DNA of 64,000 nt from Aspidapion aeneum (taxonomy: Eukaryota; Arthropoda; Insecta; Coleoptera; Brentidae). The stretch covers positions 63,088,622-63,152,621 of the forward strand of contig OY755038.1 of the NCBI GenBank assembly GCA_963576565.1, read 5' to 3'. Every line of letters begins with the position of its first letter. Position 1 is the first letter of the stretch. The notes beneath the pieces were generated by a model. It worked only from the letters and a program-made list of their open reading frames with translations. It did no database searches and had not been told where the DNA came from. Shown piece after piece: positions 44,099-56,127 of the stretch. Position numbers and translations under genes: made by a program.

Positions 44099-47000
44099 CT
44101 GCCGTGCAAAGCAGAAACCTAGTAACTCGACTTACTCGAAAATGAGATTTTTTTATCATTGAAATCGCCGTAAAAAACGGCGCCAGCCATTTTTTTTAGA
44201 ATGTGGCTAGCTTGAAAAACAAGGAATTTATAACACTTACTTGGTTATCTTTTGGTCAATGTTTTCGAAGAAAAATATATTTTTCCAAACCAAAACGGTA
44301 GTAAGTCACTATTACAACACAAAAATCCAGCATAATGACCTGCCTGTGTTTGTACTGATCAAAAATACCATACTAAAATAGAGCAAAAACACTTCAGATG
44401 TTCTAAAAATCAACGGTTTCAATTTAAGAAAAAAGTAACTTAAATTACTTCCGAATTATGTTTTCTCTTAAGTTAGCAAATCTATTTACTTTATACGGGT
44501 TTTAAAAAGATACAATAGAAAAATGATGTAAGTCTAAATACTCGACTTTGTGCGGTTCTTACTGCCACTGAAGAAACAAGTAAGTCGACTTGCGTTTTAA
44601 CCCTTCCCAAAAGATTTATCAAAAGACGCGAAAGTTTGGCCTTTTGATTGGTGCAAATTTCGGCGCTTTTCTACAAATAATCACACCACTGTAGCGCCGC
44701 GGTTAGGGGTGCTTTTGTCGAGCGGTATATTTATACAACTTGTCCCTTTTAACGTTTAAATTAAATTTATTTGGAGGTAGGCGTTCTAGTTGCACATAGC
44801 TATGATAAAAGCCGGTTGTTGTTATTGGCTTTTATTTGTTGTTAAATAAGGCACCAATAGCACCAAAATCGAAAGTACAAAGTCTAGCATTGTCCTAATA
44901 GTCCAATCAATTACGAGAATGCAAATACCATAGAGTCTATCCACGAACAAAACTAATTTGTTTTATTTTAATTTTCCGACACGACATTGTCCTTATAAAT
45001 CAAAATGATAGAGTCTAGGTATGTACAGTTTTATAAGATACCTCGAAAAAAAACGTTGTAGGACATACAATGTTGTAAAATTAACTTAATGGTAACACAC
45101 ACATAACAATTCCGTAAACATATCAGTAATTTTTTTCAAATAGTCTTAATCTCGTTAAATACTAAATGCAATATCAAAAGTTCAAAATCAATCTCCCTCC
45201 TTACTATAATTACTAATGCGTTATACATTAATCCTTATTTTCGTATTAAAGTCTAATTTAATTGTCTACGACAATAAACCGTTGTAATTTCCTTTAACTA
45301 CAATATTCAAATAGTTTTAACTTACGAATCACTAAAGTATATATTTTATTATAGGCAACTTATTCTAGCGTTTAAAAACTCTAGAATTTTTAAGACTACT
45401 TTTTTATAGAGTGATTAACTCATCTTTTACTTTTTACTAATGTTATTTTTTAAAGATTTTTCACTTTACTTTACTATTCTCATTTTATCCAAGAAATCCA
45501 ATTTATAAGACTATCAATATCCTGTTTATCCCTCTACCTCTGACGATGACACCATTATGAAACCAGGTTTTTCAAGCTAATTTTCTCGATCAAGGTGAAT
45601 ATAAGGGCATATTTTGCTTTGATGCTATGAAGAAATCAAAACCAGTGCCTTAGGTTTTTCACCTTTCGCGCTTTTGATTTCTGTTGCTCGCGGTAATTTT
45701 TTAATCATTAATTTATTCAGTGGCGTGCAATTTACTAAGATGAATGTCAATTTGCCATTGGCAGGTTAGTGAAACGAGCTAAAAGTGAGCTCTACAGGAA
45801 AAAAAATTATATCTAATCTAGAAAACGTATTTCCTCGATAATATTATCTCCTCTCAAGGGTACGCCAACGTCTGCTTTCCCACATTGTTTTATTTTTCTC
45901 GATATCTAAATTTGATTCAGTACTTGAAAACAAAAAACTTATTTTCGAATTATTTGTTTAAGTTTTATTATTTGGTATATTGATTTACCTGAAAAAACCC
46001 ATTCCTAAAATTAAACAAAGAATTACCGAAACTAAAAAAAACTTCAAGCAAGAAGTTTCTTTCCTTGAATAAAAACCATTATTTCCTCAATCAAAGAGCT
46101 ATATTTTATAGATATTAGAAACAAATACATTAAGAATTTTAACAAACTAAATAATAATTTTCTTAAATCAAAACAAGTATTTTTCCTTTCTATCTTCTGT
46201 GTTTTTGTCATTGGTTTTGAATAAATAACCAATGACAATAAATAATTCGGTATTTAATGCCTTCAGAATTGCTTTTGGGTTGTTATAGACACAGGCATCT
46301 AAGTTAAATATTATCTTAAGATACGGGGTGTGACGTTGTAACTGGTTTTATTTGGTAGGTACATGATAGGCTATTCCAGCCGTCATAAATATATTAGTAT
46401 TGAATGGTGGTAACAGATTTTAAACATACATTTCATATTTTTAAGCCTGGGGTTATATTTTCGCATGTATACTACAATTATTATTAAATTTTTATAAGTA
46501 ATTTTGGGTCCTAACATAACATAAAAAAATTTGCATTATTTTAAGTATTTGTTATCATATATATTAAAAAAAGTTATTCACAAAACTCGTTAAAAACCTG
46601 CTCTGGCTTGACTTATAGAGCTTCACTTAATTATGTCACCGCTTGAACAACCGATTTTTAACAAATAAACAAATTCTGGTTTCTTTGGAAATTTTCCAAA
46701 AGATAGGAAAACCAAGAAAATATCCACCGTTTTTTTGTTGTTTATAATTAATTCTGTAAATCATCGTTTTTTGAATAAATGTCTTTTAATAATTTTTATG
46801 TTTCAAACGCCACTGAATGTAACGAACTGTTAATAGGTCCAATTTTTTAGTTTGTATATTAAGCTATACTTGTGACCTAACGGTTTGATATAAAGAATAT
46901 TATTATTTTCCGGAAAGGCAGAAATGACTGGAAATAGTTTTTTGTGAAAAATGCACTAAAGCTAAAAGCTGAATTTTTGAACCCCTGTATCTTAAAAACC

Positions 47001-47581
47001 ATAGGTCGCAGGTGATAGGGCAATGATAGCTATTTATCAGGGCATCAAGATCTATAACATACTGCAATTTAAAAGAAATCCAATCAAAAGTCACAGCCCA
47101 TAAGCTCCGGACTGGGCGGGATCCTTTGTAATCATTAAGTTATCTTGGTGGTGATGTCTTGGCATTATTTTAAAAAAAGCTTGTGACATACCTTATTTTC
47201 AAAAACATAAAAAACTGTATTTTTCCCGTAGTAACATGACTTAACTGACTTAACTTTTTAACTTCTTGTAATAAATATAAATGCCTTTAAAGCATGTGGA
47301 CTTACTTCCTTTTACTTTTGAAAAAGTGACTTACAGGGTCATATGATTTGTACAAATCAAGAAAACGGGTTAATTTCCGCTGACCATGTAAGTGTTTTTA
47401 ATCATATTTAACTTAGGTTGAGTAATAATAATACCCCAGCACAAGAGCATATCCAAAAACTATGTGTCTGGCGCTTAAAATAAAAAAGTTGTATAACATT
47501 TTGTAGAAAATAAACTTCAAACTCTATTTCCCAAAACACTAGTTTTTGACTTACTAGGTTACTGCTTTGCACGGCAGAATA
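44095..47581. mobile_element. DNA transposon inserted in the LINE, AATA duplication
   Basis: The element proper is 44099-47577 (3479 bp). Ends CTGCCGTGCAAAGCAG are perfect 16-bp inverted repeats, and similarity continues inward (AACCTAGTAA on both sides). AATA flanks it at 44095-44098 and 47578-47581. I see no transposase; the interior is AT-rich with only short open frames. A 4-bp duplication is compatible with Chapaev/CACTA-relatives, Sola or Ginger types, but I cannot choose. An inner CAGTGGCGTGC (45718) and AACGCCACTG (46815) pair may mark a nested hAT-like insertion. Confidence 0.78.
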
Positions 47582-47680
47582 GTCAATCCAAAGACCAAAA
47601 CCTGACAAAAGATATATAGAATAGCCGTGGGACAACGTAGAGAAACGTTCTAAACCAACAAAGTAGTAGTAGTAGTACAA
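47582..47680 (+). pseudogene. Non-LTR retrotransposon 3' end with (AGT)n tail
   Basis: A short frame ends 'YRIAVGQRRETF' before a stop, the usual end of this LINE type, followed by an AGTAGTAGTAGTA tail at about 47660-47676. It continues 43380-44098 across the transposon. Confidence 0.6.
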
Positions 47681-48249
47681 TCTACTACTTTATTAATGTT
47701 ACAAACTGCGAAGTGAAGGTCTGTTTTTACTTAATGGTCACATTACGTAAATATGTGAAATGTGTTGGATATTGACAAACCATATTAAAAAATTACTGTT
47801 ATTGTAGTGTAATTTTATTTTGAAATTAATAACACTGGTGCTTTTGGATTCTAAATTAGCTTTATTGTTAATAATCGAAAAAGAGTTTGACATAAACAAA
47901 TGAAGAAACGTCATAAAAAAACTTGAAAAATGAAGTCTGACAACTTTACTCTTAACAAAAAAGAATATTAGGATGGTATCAGAGGATATATCGCATAAAT
48001 TTCAAGAAGTGCATCTATAGTGCTGTTTCAAAAATATCGCTTTATCCTCCTATAAGACCCAATAAAAAAATTAGCCATGTAATATCAGCTAATTTTTTCA
48101 GGAACAAGGCCTGAATTTTGGACCTTGATCTAGATAACAGGAGCTAACATTTTGTTTATTATAAAGTGGTGTATATTATGTCTAATAAATTTTTTAAAAC
48201 TCATATCAATTGGTCTTTGTCCATAGGAAATATTGCCATGTCAAAGTCG
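47681..48249. other. Spacer, no gene seen
   Basis: AT-rich, no motif recognised. Confidence 0.45.
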
Positions 48250-48534
48250 TACGCAGACTTAAGGCAAATATTAGCGACGGACCGTTTGGTTATTTATCTC
48301 TTCGTTTAAATGTGAGAAACAAACAGAGAGCGTTTAACCAATAAACGCCATAAAATCATGCATTTTCATTGTCTTATTAACCAATAATAAGCCTGCTCTG
48401 GAGGTAGGTTATCTTTTGTTAAAAGAACAATGAAAACACATGATATTTTGACGTTTTTTGTTGATTCTCGCAATTAAACGAAGAGAACGAATAACCGAAC
48501 GGTCCGTCGCTAATATTTGCCTTTAGTCCTCGTA
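48250..48534. mobile_element. Near-palindromic MITE, ~285 bp
   Basis: Left arm GGCAAATATTAGCGACGGAC (48263) and its complement ending at 48521; pairing extends inward through CTCTTCGTTTAA and further to CATTTTCATTG / CAATGAAAA. Only about 60 bp in the middle are unpaired. Non-coding. Exact ends and duplication not certain. Confidence 0.75.
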
Positions 48535-49599
48535 ACTACACGAATAATGTAATGGGTCTTACCGTACGTGGGATACACAATATTTGATCTACGACCCAAA
48601 TTTTTATACTTTTTTCAAAAAACATATCCACATAACGAGCCTGTTATGTAACTAGCCTACGCCGTACGTAACTCAAATATGCTAATATTGATTTTGTCGG
48701 TTTTATCCTGTGGGTCGTAAATATAAAATTTATCACACCCCCGCTCTGTAAGTTAACCGCCTTACCAAAAAAACCAAAATGACTAAGCGTTTAAAGTTAA
48801 GCAAAATATTCTGCTGAATTTGACATATTTTGCGGTTTATTGTCTTGGTGGCGCACAGATGAATATTCATTGCGTCGTATAAAAGCCAAACTTGGGTTTT
48901 CCAGAGCCTGGAGCAACGGTTGTTTTAATAAAACACTTAAATCGACTTATATAAAAGGCAGGGAACTTCGCGCCACGAAGAAATATGGACATTTGTTTCT
49001 GTTATTGAAAGACAATTAAATAATTCCTATAAATTTTAGTTCTATATTTTTTATAGAATGTTAAATATTTTCATTTATAACCATATATATGCTTTACAAA
49101 AAAAATTTACGCTTCACCAACAAATGACCAAATAATTAGTATTTAATCACCTTTGCAAAGAAACTAGGACATGACTATAAACAAATTGTTCTTAAGTTAG
49201 CCGTCAGTTTTATATTGAATTTTCCTAACAAATAACAATTTTGTTGTATTATTAATCCTGCTATTAGATTTTCCAACAAGGTTAAAAAGAAATACACATT
49301 CGCTCAGTATTTTTGTCTTACACTTGAGTGTTTAGGTCTCTCGTCTAGTGTTATCTGGACGAAGGTCTTACTGTTCCTATATCTATTTTTAAAATGCAAA
49401 TTCTATGTATATTTTACATGCGGCATTGAAACCGCACTCTACATACGTATCGTATGTATGATCCGTTTTCTCTTCGACTGCTTTCTGGTTACGGCTTTCG
49501 TCAGCGAACAGCACTCGGACACTCCGGAAAACTCACCTCACACAGGTGGCACTTTCCCATGCACCCTAAAGATTATTTTGAAAAAACTCATTTACCTCA
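48535..49599. other. AT-rich spacer
   Basis: No recognised gene. 49440-49580 is GC-richer and has a 69-codon frame (49458-49667) without a recognisable motif. Confidence 0.4.
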
Positions 49600-50857
49600 C
49601 ACTTTATTTTCATAAAAAATGTTTTACGAACATCTTGCTTAGCCAAGTTCGCCAATATATATTTTAAAATGAATGGTTTCTACTAGTTTGGAAAAGTTTT
49701 CTTAAACATGGCTATTACAGCCAAACTGTGCCTAGGAGTTAATTTGCAGCCATAATAGTCAAGTTTATAAAAACTTTGCCAAACTATTAAAAACCTTTCA
49801 TTTTGAAATGCATATTGGAGAACTTGGCTATAATTTTATCTCAATTTTATTATTTTTACGGTATACAATTTTCCCGTACTTGGCTCTTTTTTACATAAAA
49901 TGTTTTTGTTAAGATTTCCCTCCTTTTATAAAGGTATTAAAATATGCGGAATATGTTCAAAACTTTTGCGATGCCTTAACTTTTACCTTTTTTAATTTTC
50001 CTTGTGGAATGAATGAATTTCTATTTGTGTCAATTTGAACTTGCGTGGGGGAGGTTAGGAGTTTCTTTTTATGAAATTGTCTATAATTTTTTTTAGTTTG
50101 CCAAATCTCAGCTTTGTATGATTTCTTGGATCGCGCAATAATCGTTTTACATAACATAACATGTATAGGGGAGGGAAGTAAATCAAAATTTGGATGTGTT
50201 TTTATATTTTCCTATTGTTTTGTCATTGTTCGTACTAGTCAGCATACGCAGCTCGCTAGCGTTCCTGGAAGTGGGCAATGTTACTTTTACATAATTATAC
50301 ATGCATAGGGGAGGGAAGCAAATTAAAATTTTGAGGTTTTTTAAATATTTTCCTATACTTTAATCATAGTTTCTATCAGTCTGCCAAAACCCAGCCCTCT
50401 AGCGTTTCTAGAAGTGGGCAATGTCACTTTTACATTATTTTAGATGTATTAGGGGAAAGTCGGGTAGCAGGGACAGCGGGTAGCGTGGTACACTACATTT
50501 TTAAGCGTTTTTAGGATGATTAGTACAAATGTCGCTAATGCGTTTGGTCAAGAAAGACACGCGCGGGTCGCCACAGGTGTTTCAGTTCGGTTGCTCTAGT
50601 TATAGGGAAATATCGTCGTTTTTTTATTATTTATTATATGTCTCAGAACTTAGGTAAGTATTGACAATTTATTTTTAACCACATCATACCTTGAATATTC
50701 TAGATTACATTAATGTATGAAAATCCTATTGTGTTTTTAAAGTAGAAGAGTCTCAATTTTTTTGATTTTTTTGTAATTCGGGTAACATGGGACAACAAAA
50801 AATCGGGTAAAATGGGACAGTGTGCATTGGTTTAGAATATGCTCATTTTGTTTCAGA

Positions 50858-50965
50858 ATGCCTAAATTTAAGGGCAGAAAAACGAAGAAAATCTTTTGGA
50901 ATGAGAAAAATCTCATTTTGGCCTTAAAATACGTGAATGAAGAGGGCCATAGCATAAGAGAGTAA
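50858..50965 (+). pseudogene. Pogo-like transposase N-terminal DNA-binding fragment
   Basis: ATG at 50858 gives 35 codons ('MPKFKGRKTKKIFWNEKNLI' then 'LALKYVNEEGHSIRE') before TAA at 50963-50965. This is the start of the psq/CENP-B-type helix-turn-helix of pogo-like transposases, which binds the element's ends. The helix that would follow is cut. Downstream, in other frames, a Lys-rich stretch includes 'ILTSSSYKDILEKKAESAKQ', which looks like the region after the catalytic domain, so the whole DDE part is deleted. Confidence 0.65.
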
Positions 50966-51212
50966 AACAGAATGGAGAAAAGAAAAAGAAAAACCGAAAA
51001 AAGCGAAATTTTGACTTCGAGCTCTTACAAAGATATTCTGGAAAAGAAAGCAGAATCAGCAAAACAATAAAGTAAAAAAAGTGACCAAAAAGGTGCAATT
51101 TGACTGTATAACTCAAAAGGGAAAAAGAAGAGGAAAATCAAATATCACAAGAGAAAAAGGAAAGAAGGAATTAAAAAACAATAAGCAAAATAATGCAGAA
51201 TCAGATAGTTAG

Positions 51213-51368
51213 GAAAATAGGAACACAGAATGTTTAATATGCAATGAGACCTTTGAGGAGGGTTGGATCCAATGCAATGTATGCAAGCAGTGGGCTCACG
51301 AGGACTGCGCAGACCTCCCTGTGTTATCTCTGTACTATACATGTGAGTTTTGTAAAACACAAGACTGA
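51213..51368 (+). pseudogene. C-terminal PHD-like zinc finger of the pogo-like transposase
   Basis: The 51 codons before TGA at 51366-51368 contain 'CLICNETF', 'WIQCNVCKQWAHEDCADL' and 'YTCEFC': Cys-Cys, Cys-Cys, His-Cys, Cys-Cys spacing of a PHD/RING-type finger with the usual W before the third pair and W before the His. Pogo-like elements of insects often end in such a finger. It is preceded in frame by TAG at 51210-51212, so it is no longer expressed as part of one protein unless spliced. Confidence 0.7.
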
Positions 51369-51925
51369 ATAAATTATAATTTTTTGTAACAAAACCTTAA
51401 AATATTTTATTTTACTTAAGTTTAAACAGTGTCCCAGGCTACCCGCAATGTTTTTAATTTGCAAAAATGTATGTTAAGTTTAGAGTTAGGTTTCGAGTTA
51501 ATGTCGACGGATTTCCTTTTAGTCTTTTAAGTATTATAATGATGTAGGTTTTTACTATTTTAGACTATATAATTCTTGCACCAAATCCGCTTTGTTTAAA
51601 AAAAAATGCAAAAAAGCTTAGGTGTCCCGGACTACTCGAATCTCCCCTACATAACTTTAAATGTAGAGGAAGGGACTGAATAAAAACTTTGGGATTTTTT
51701 TTCCAACGGTTTGTTAATAATTTCTATTAGTCTGCTAAATTTTAAAACTTTGTAGCATATCTGGAAGTAGAAGTGAGTGGCAAATTCGACATTTTTTAAA
51801 ACTCCGTAACTACTTTACTGCTTTATGGAAGTCCATGAAACTTGGAGGGATTGTTAACACTATCAATATCTACGACCGTCCAATATTTGAGTTTTGTAAC
51901 TCTATACGAAGTAGAATTATATAGC

Positions 51926-52850
51926 CCTGGTGAGTTTTAGCCTGCTTAACCAAAGCCCTCCATTCTGCCCTTTCTGGCACGATACTGCAGTTGAGTCGTA
52001 ATTATAAGTTGGTAAGGGGTATTTTTTAGCAAAATTATCAATAACAATCAATAAGTAAGTATTTATGCATTTAACATGATCGTTTTTATACCATTTAGAA
52101 TAAATTTTAAGAGAAGTCAGAAAACTATTAAATATACTAAAACGTGATTTTTTTTTGAAATATACTTTGGCAAAAAAATATCAAGCTACAGGAAAAGAAG
52201 GAAATTTTTGAATATCTTTCACAAAAACCTTAAATTAGATCTACCTATGTATTTACTATTTTATATATTTTAAATTAAATTATTAAATAATTATAATATT
52301 TTAATTAAATATTATAAATTAAATTATTCTCTAAATACTGCCCTACTTAGCTAGGCAAAACTTACTCAAATAATTTTAGTTGTTCTTTTAATAATATAAA
52401 TTAGATTAGCTCAAACTTTTAATATGTGAGTCAAGCTTTTTTGATGAACTGGTAAATGGTATATAGAATTTTGCATATTTTATAACCATTTATATCCTGG
52501 GACAAAAAAAATCGTTGAAAATACTCAATTAGGACCTACGAAATTGGTTTCGAAGAGAAACTTGGAAATAAAGTTTTTGGATAGGGCAAAAAAATCTCTA
52601 GGGTCGGCCTTGTTTACCTACCTAGCCACAACAGTTTCACTGTTGTGATTTTTAAATATAACGTCAGGTTTTCGATTTTGGTTATTCTGGTTAAATAAAG
52701 TAACCTGCCTATTTATAAAAATACACTTTTGGTATGATTATGGAACATTTTCTCTTGCCTTTAAAAATTGCCACAAAAAAAATGTTGCAGCTACATGGTT
52801 CGGTTCGGTTCGGTTCGGTTCCCTTTAACCTCTTTTGCAATTACATTCAA
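51926..52850. other. AT-rich spacer; (GGTTC)n at 52798-52821
   Basis: No gene seen. Four GGTTC units lie just upstream of the MITE at 52853. Confidence 0.5.
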
Positions 52851-53628
52851 TAGGGGAAAGGGCGGTTAAATAGGATACCTAATTTTAAAGGCTTATTTCT
52901 TTTATTAAATTATTACCATTGCGTTCATCATTTGGAATTAATTTGGGTAGATATGTTAGTTTTAAGTTTTAATTTTTAGTTTAAGCGATACAATGTTGAC
53001 TTTGCCCCATTTTGCCCCGCATAGTGGGTAAAATGGGATATCTATTGTGGCAAAACGGGAGGGGCAGTTGTGTAATTTAGAATCAATATTTTTGTAAAAC
53101 AAGTTATATTAATTAAAATACTAACCAAGTTTAAAATACTTAGTTAAAAAATAAATAAAAATTTGTAATAAGAAATACCTTTGAAATATTTAAATTTAAT
53201 ATTTACAAAATTACAGCGACCTAGTTATTGATGTCGACTCTTCTACACGAATTTTGCGCCCATTTCTCGCAGACAGCATAAAATACAACTTTCAGTGATG
53301 GTACCAAAAAAAAATTGAGATATACTGGGGTATAGGTTAATAGGTATAAGAAGGTACCCCGTTTTGCCCCTATTCAAAAAAAAAATATACACGGTGAAAG
53401 GCTAATTTTACGGGCAACGCGTTGCATTATGAATAATACATAAACACACAAAATGCGCAAGCTAAAACCAACTTAAGCTCAGCCGACCGGCACCAATCAT
53501 ATTGCAGAGGCTTGAACTAGTCATAGGGATACAATATCCGATATTAAGAGGTTTTATTCTTGCGTAGTTTAGCTAAAACTGTGGTATCCCGTTTTACCCT
53601 CGTATCCCATTTTGCCCCCTTTCCTCTA
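52851..53628. mobile_element. Pogo-related MITE, TA duplication
   Basis: The element proper is 52853-53626 (774 bp). Left end GGGGAAAGGGCGGTTAAATA; right end, in complement, GAGGAAAGGGGGCAAAATGG. TA on both sides. The subterminal region repeats GGTAAAATGGGATA / CCCGTTTTGCCCC motifs. Non-coding. End sequence resembles that of the 50.45-kb element. Confidence 0.75.
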
Positions 53629-53930
53629 CTTCTAAAATCTAAAAAAGTTTTCCAAAAGCTCCGTGTCGTTTTCCAAATCTGCCATTGCTAAATGAAGTTT
53701 CTAAACAAACACATATTAAACTTTAATATGTCACAAACGGAGGTGAAACTACTTAATTCGACTACTTTTAGTTACTAAAAGCTAGTAAGTAGTATCATAC
53801 TACTACTAGATAAACAGTTTTATTTCAAATTGCCTAAATTTCCTATAATTAATTAAAATATGGTGTATCTTTATTTACTTTCCTCCACTAAATACATGAA
53901 GTTAAGTAAATTTTATATTGCCCACTTATA

Positions 53931-54054
53931 CAGGGTGTCCCACAAATCCGAGTCTACCGAAATATATTTTGAAACAATTTGCCAATTTTATTATGGAACT
54001 ATCTTTAATAGTTCAGAGGATATTTGGCTGGACTCGTACTTTTGGGACACCCTG
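53931..54054. mobile_element. Small MITE, ~124 bp
   Basis: CAGGGTGTCCCACAAATCCG at the left and CAGGGTGTCCCAAAAGTACG in complement at the right (24-bp imperfect inverted repeats). It lies across short open frames that are not genes. Confidence 0.75.
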
Positions 54055-54524
54055 TTTATTACTTTTGATATGCGGATGTGCTATTAGGGAATCCCTATCC
54101 GTCCCTGTCCATCGTCGTAATAATAAAAAATAAATAAAATATAAAATAAAAATAAGTAATAAAATCGTCCAGATGAAAATGGTATACCAACAGTCCAATG
54201 GCAAAAACGGAATTCCTAATAACCGGAGATTATAATATGAAAAAGTCACTTATCAAAACAAGACAAGAGCAAAATCGAGGTTTAGTATAAAGCAGTCGAA
54301 ACTGGACAAAATCAAAAAGGAAAAAATTATAAAAAGGGGCCGGGCATAGCATGACCCAGTCTCCTTCCTTTTTATGTTTACTGGTTCAGTCTCTCTTCCT
54401 CACATACAAATCGGTCTCATGGAAGTTTGGCGGCAAATTCAAATCGGGAACAAATAATATTGTTGTTTTTGGACTAAAAATACATAAAAAATAAGAATGT
54501 CTGTTTTTTCCGTTAACTATCTCC
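54055..54524. other. Spacer, no gene seen
   Basis: A-rich stretches, no motif recognised. Confidence 0.4.
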
Positions 54525-54612
54525 TCTGTCCTTCTTTTAAGAGGTCGAAATCGGTGTTAACCGAATCGAACCGAAACTCTTGGTCAATTAATTGCAGCTA
54601 AATCATAACTTA
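54525..54612. repeat. Half of the foldback inner core
   Basis: GAGGTCGAAATCGGTGTTAA followed by a TTGGTCAATTAATTGCAG motif matches the left half of the inner core at 12140-12250 and 14430-14490. No right half is seen nearby. Confidence 0.6.
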
Positions 54613-55839
54613 AGGTCCAACACATGAACTTTTTTAAGGATGGGCCTTGCTTAATGAAAATGTCATATGTGCTATAGCAATCCCTATGTAGATACGGCTT
54701 TTTTTTAGGCATGACAGTAAAAAGAAATTGCAGTAAAGGACGCTTCAATTACACAGCAATATCAGAACTGCTCTCCTTAGGTGAACGTCACAAGCTAGGC
54801 GCATTATGTCCGGTTTTGATAAAAGACGTTATACAGAACTTCCATTTTACTCTAGTCTTGTTTTAAAGAATGATGTAATTGATAATGTCCGGTTATTAAT
54901 AATTCCGTTTTTAACCTAGGACTGTTATGCCATTCTCCTCTATGATCTTAGACGATTTTTTATTTGTCTTTTATGATAAACTATGGGGGCTCCTATTAGG
55001 AGGCAAAAGTACTTTTTCGATTATTTTAGGGTTACAAATTAACTTCCGCTCCAGTGGCGTTTCGAATAAAATTTTCCACCTAAATTTTCCCGAAGGGTTG
55101 AATAGCTAAACAGTGTGTAAACGTATGAAACGAATGCTCTTTTAACAGAGCTATAAATTATACAGCCAAAAGTAATTACCAATATTTAAATTATCAACAG
55201 ATAAGAGCACTATTTATTCATTATGGACGTTAGTAAATTCCTCTTTTACATTTTAGGCACACAATAGCAAAACTGATGTTTATCGATAAAAGCATTATAA
55301 AAACTCTATATTTGAAGTCGATATACCTTCAAGATTAATATTTTGTCAGTAATAAAACTCTATTTAAATAACTGCGCGGCATTATTGTTATATTTTTATT
55401 TTATTTTCTACCTATAAGAGTTAGTTATTAATATTGCAATTGTTTTGATAAATAAACTTATGTTTTAAAATAAAATTTTACAGAAAGGGCAAAGAATGAC
55501 CAAGAATTGATTTGTGTGTACTAACTATTTAAAAGCTAAGCAGACTGTTTTGTTTGGTGAATGAATATCTTATGTAATTTGGTCTTCATAAAAGAGTTTT
55601 TACGCGTGCCTACGTTTTTTTGTTGCTTAAACATAAATATACCAAAACAAAAACAAAAGGCAGGAAGCAATAAACTGCATTTAAAAAATATATATTTACC
55701 AAGCAGTCTTCTTCAATTTCTTTGCCTCAATACTTACTGGTTTTCTCTAGAACTTTATTATTGGAAGTTTTAACAAAAAAAAAACGAAAAATGCTATGTA
55801 AACTCATAAAACAAAATTTCCCAAAAATTTTTACCTACT
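54613..55839. other. AT-rich spacer
   Basis: No gene seen. A hAT-like CAGTGGCGTTTC lies at about 55054. Confidence 0.4.
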
Positions 55840-55870
55840 CGCGTGCGGTAAAGTTACTTTACCGCACGCG
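55840..55870. repeat. Perfect 15-bp palindrome, 1-base centre
   Basis: CGCGTGCGGTAAAGT (55840-55854), T, then the exact complement (55856-55870). CGGTAAAGT also occurs in the right arm of the 56.0-kb palindrome. Confidence 0.85.
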
Positions 55871-56008
55871 CACCACTTAGAAACCTTAGCAACGCATCAA
55901 TAAAACAGCTTCAATATTTGTTTACATTTCAATTTCGTCTAATTTGACATGTTTATTCATAGATTACATTTAATTTTAAAAAAAGGCACTCATAGTTAAA
56001 ATATTGTA

Positions 56009-56127
56009 CCTAACACACGCGGAAAGTGTCTTTAACACCCTTGTGACGACTTGACCGAACTCCGCTCCGCGTCGTTCGGTCAACTGCCGTCACGTACGGT
56101 AAAGTATCACTTTCCACACTTATTAGG
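56009..56127. repeat. GC-rich palindromic element, 119 bp
   Basis: Ends CCTAACACACGCGGAAAGTG and, in complement, CCTAATAAGTGTGGAAAGTG. Inner arms GTGACGACTTGACCGAAC and GTTCGGTCAACTGCCGTCAC enclose a 13-base GC-rich centre. Confidence 0.7.

Larger units (their letters stand above)
50450..51649 (+). mobile_element. Internally deleted pogo-like DNA transposon
   Basis: The element proper is 50452-51647 (1196 bp): left end GGGGAAAGTCGGGTAG, right end the complement of GGGGAGATTCGAGTAG, flanked by TA at 50450-50451 and 51648-51649. It retains the start and end of a transposase gene and has lost the catalytic middle. Confidence 0.8.
49600..51925. mobile_element. Palindrome + tandem repeat element, copy 3, split
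   Basis: Palindrome 49630-49900 (ACTAGTTTGGAAAAGTTTTC / GCCAAACTATT region; GTACTTGGC end), tandem units 50080-50450, then a pogo-like insertion (50452-51647), then the interrupted unit and tail resume at 51648-51915 (ACTTTATGGAAGTCCATGAAA). Confidence 0.68.

Noticed and set aside
45718..46815. Nested hAT element between CAGTGGCG and CGCCACTG
   Set aside because: The two ends are compatible but the flanking 8-bp sequences do not match, so I kept it only as a note.
52798..52821. (GGTTC)n as a telomere-like repeat
   Set aside because: Only four units, internal, and not the TTAGG repeat of arthropod telomeres.
53860..54249. Three overlapping short frames
   Set aside because: All cross the 124-bp MITE at 53931-54054 and share no protein motif.
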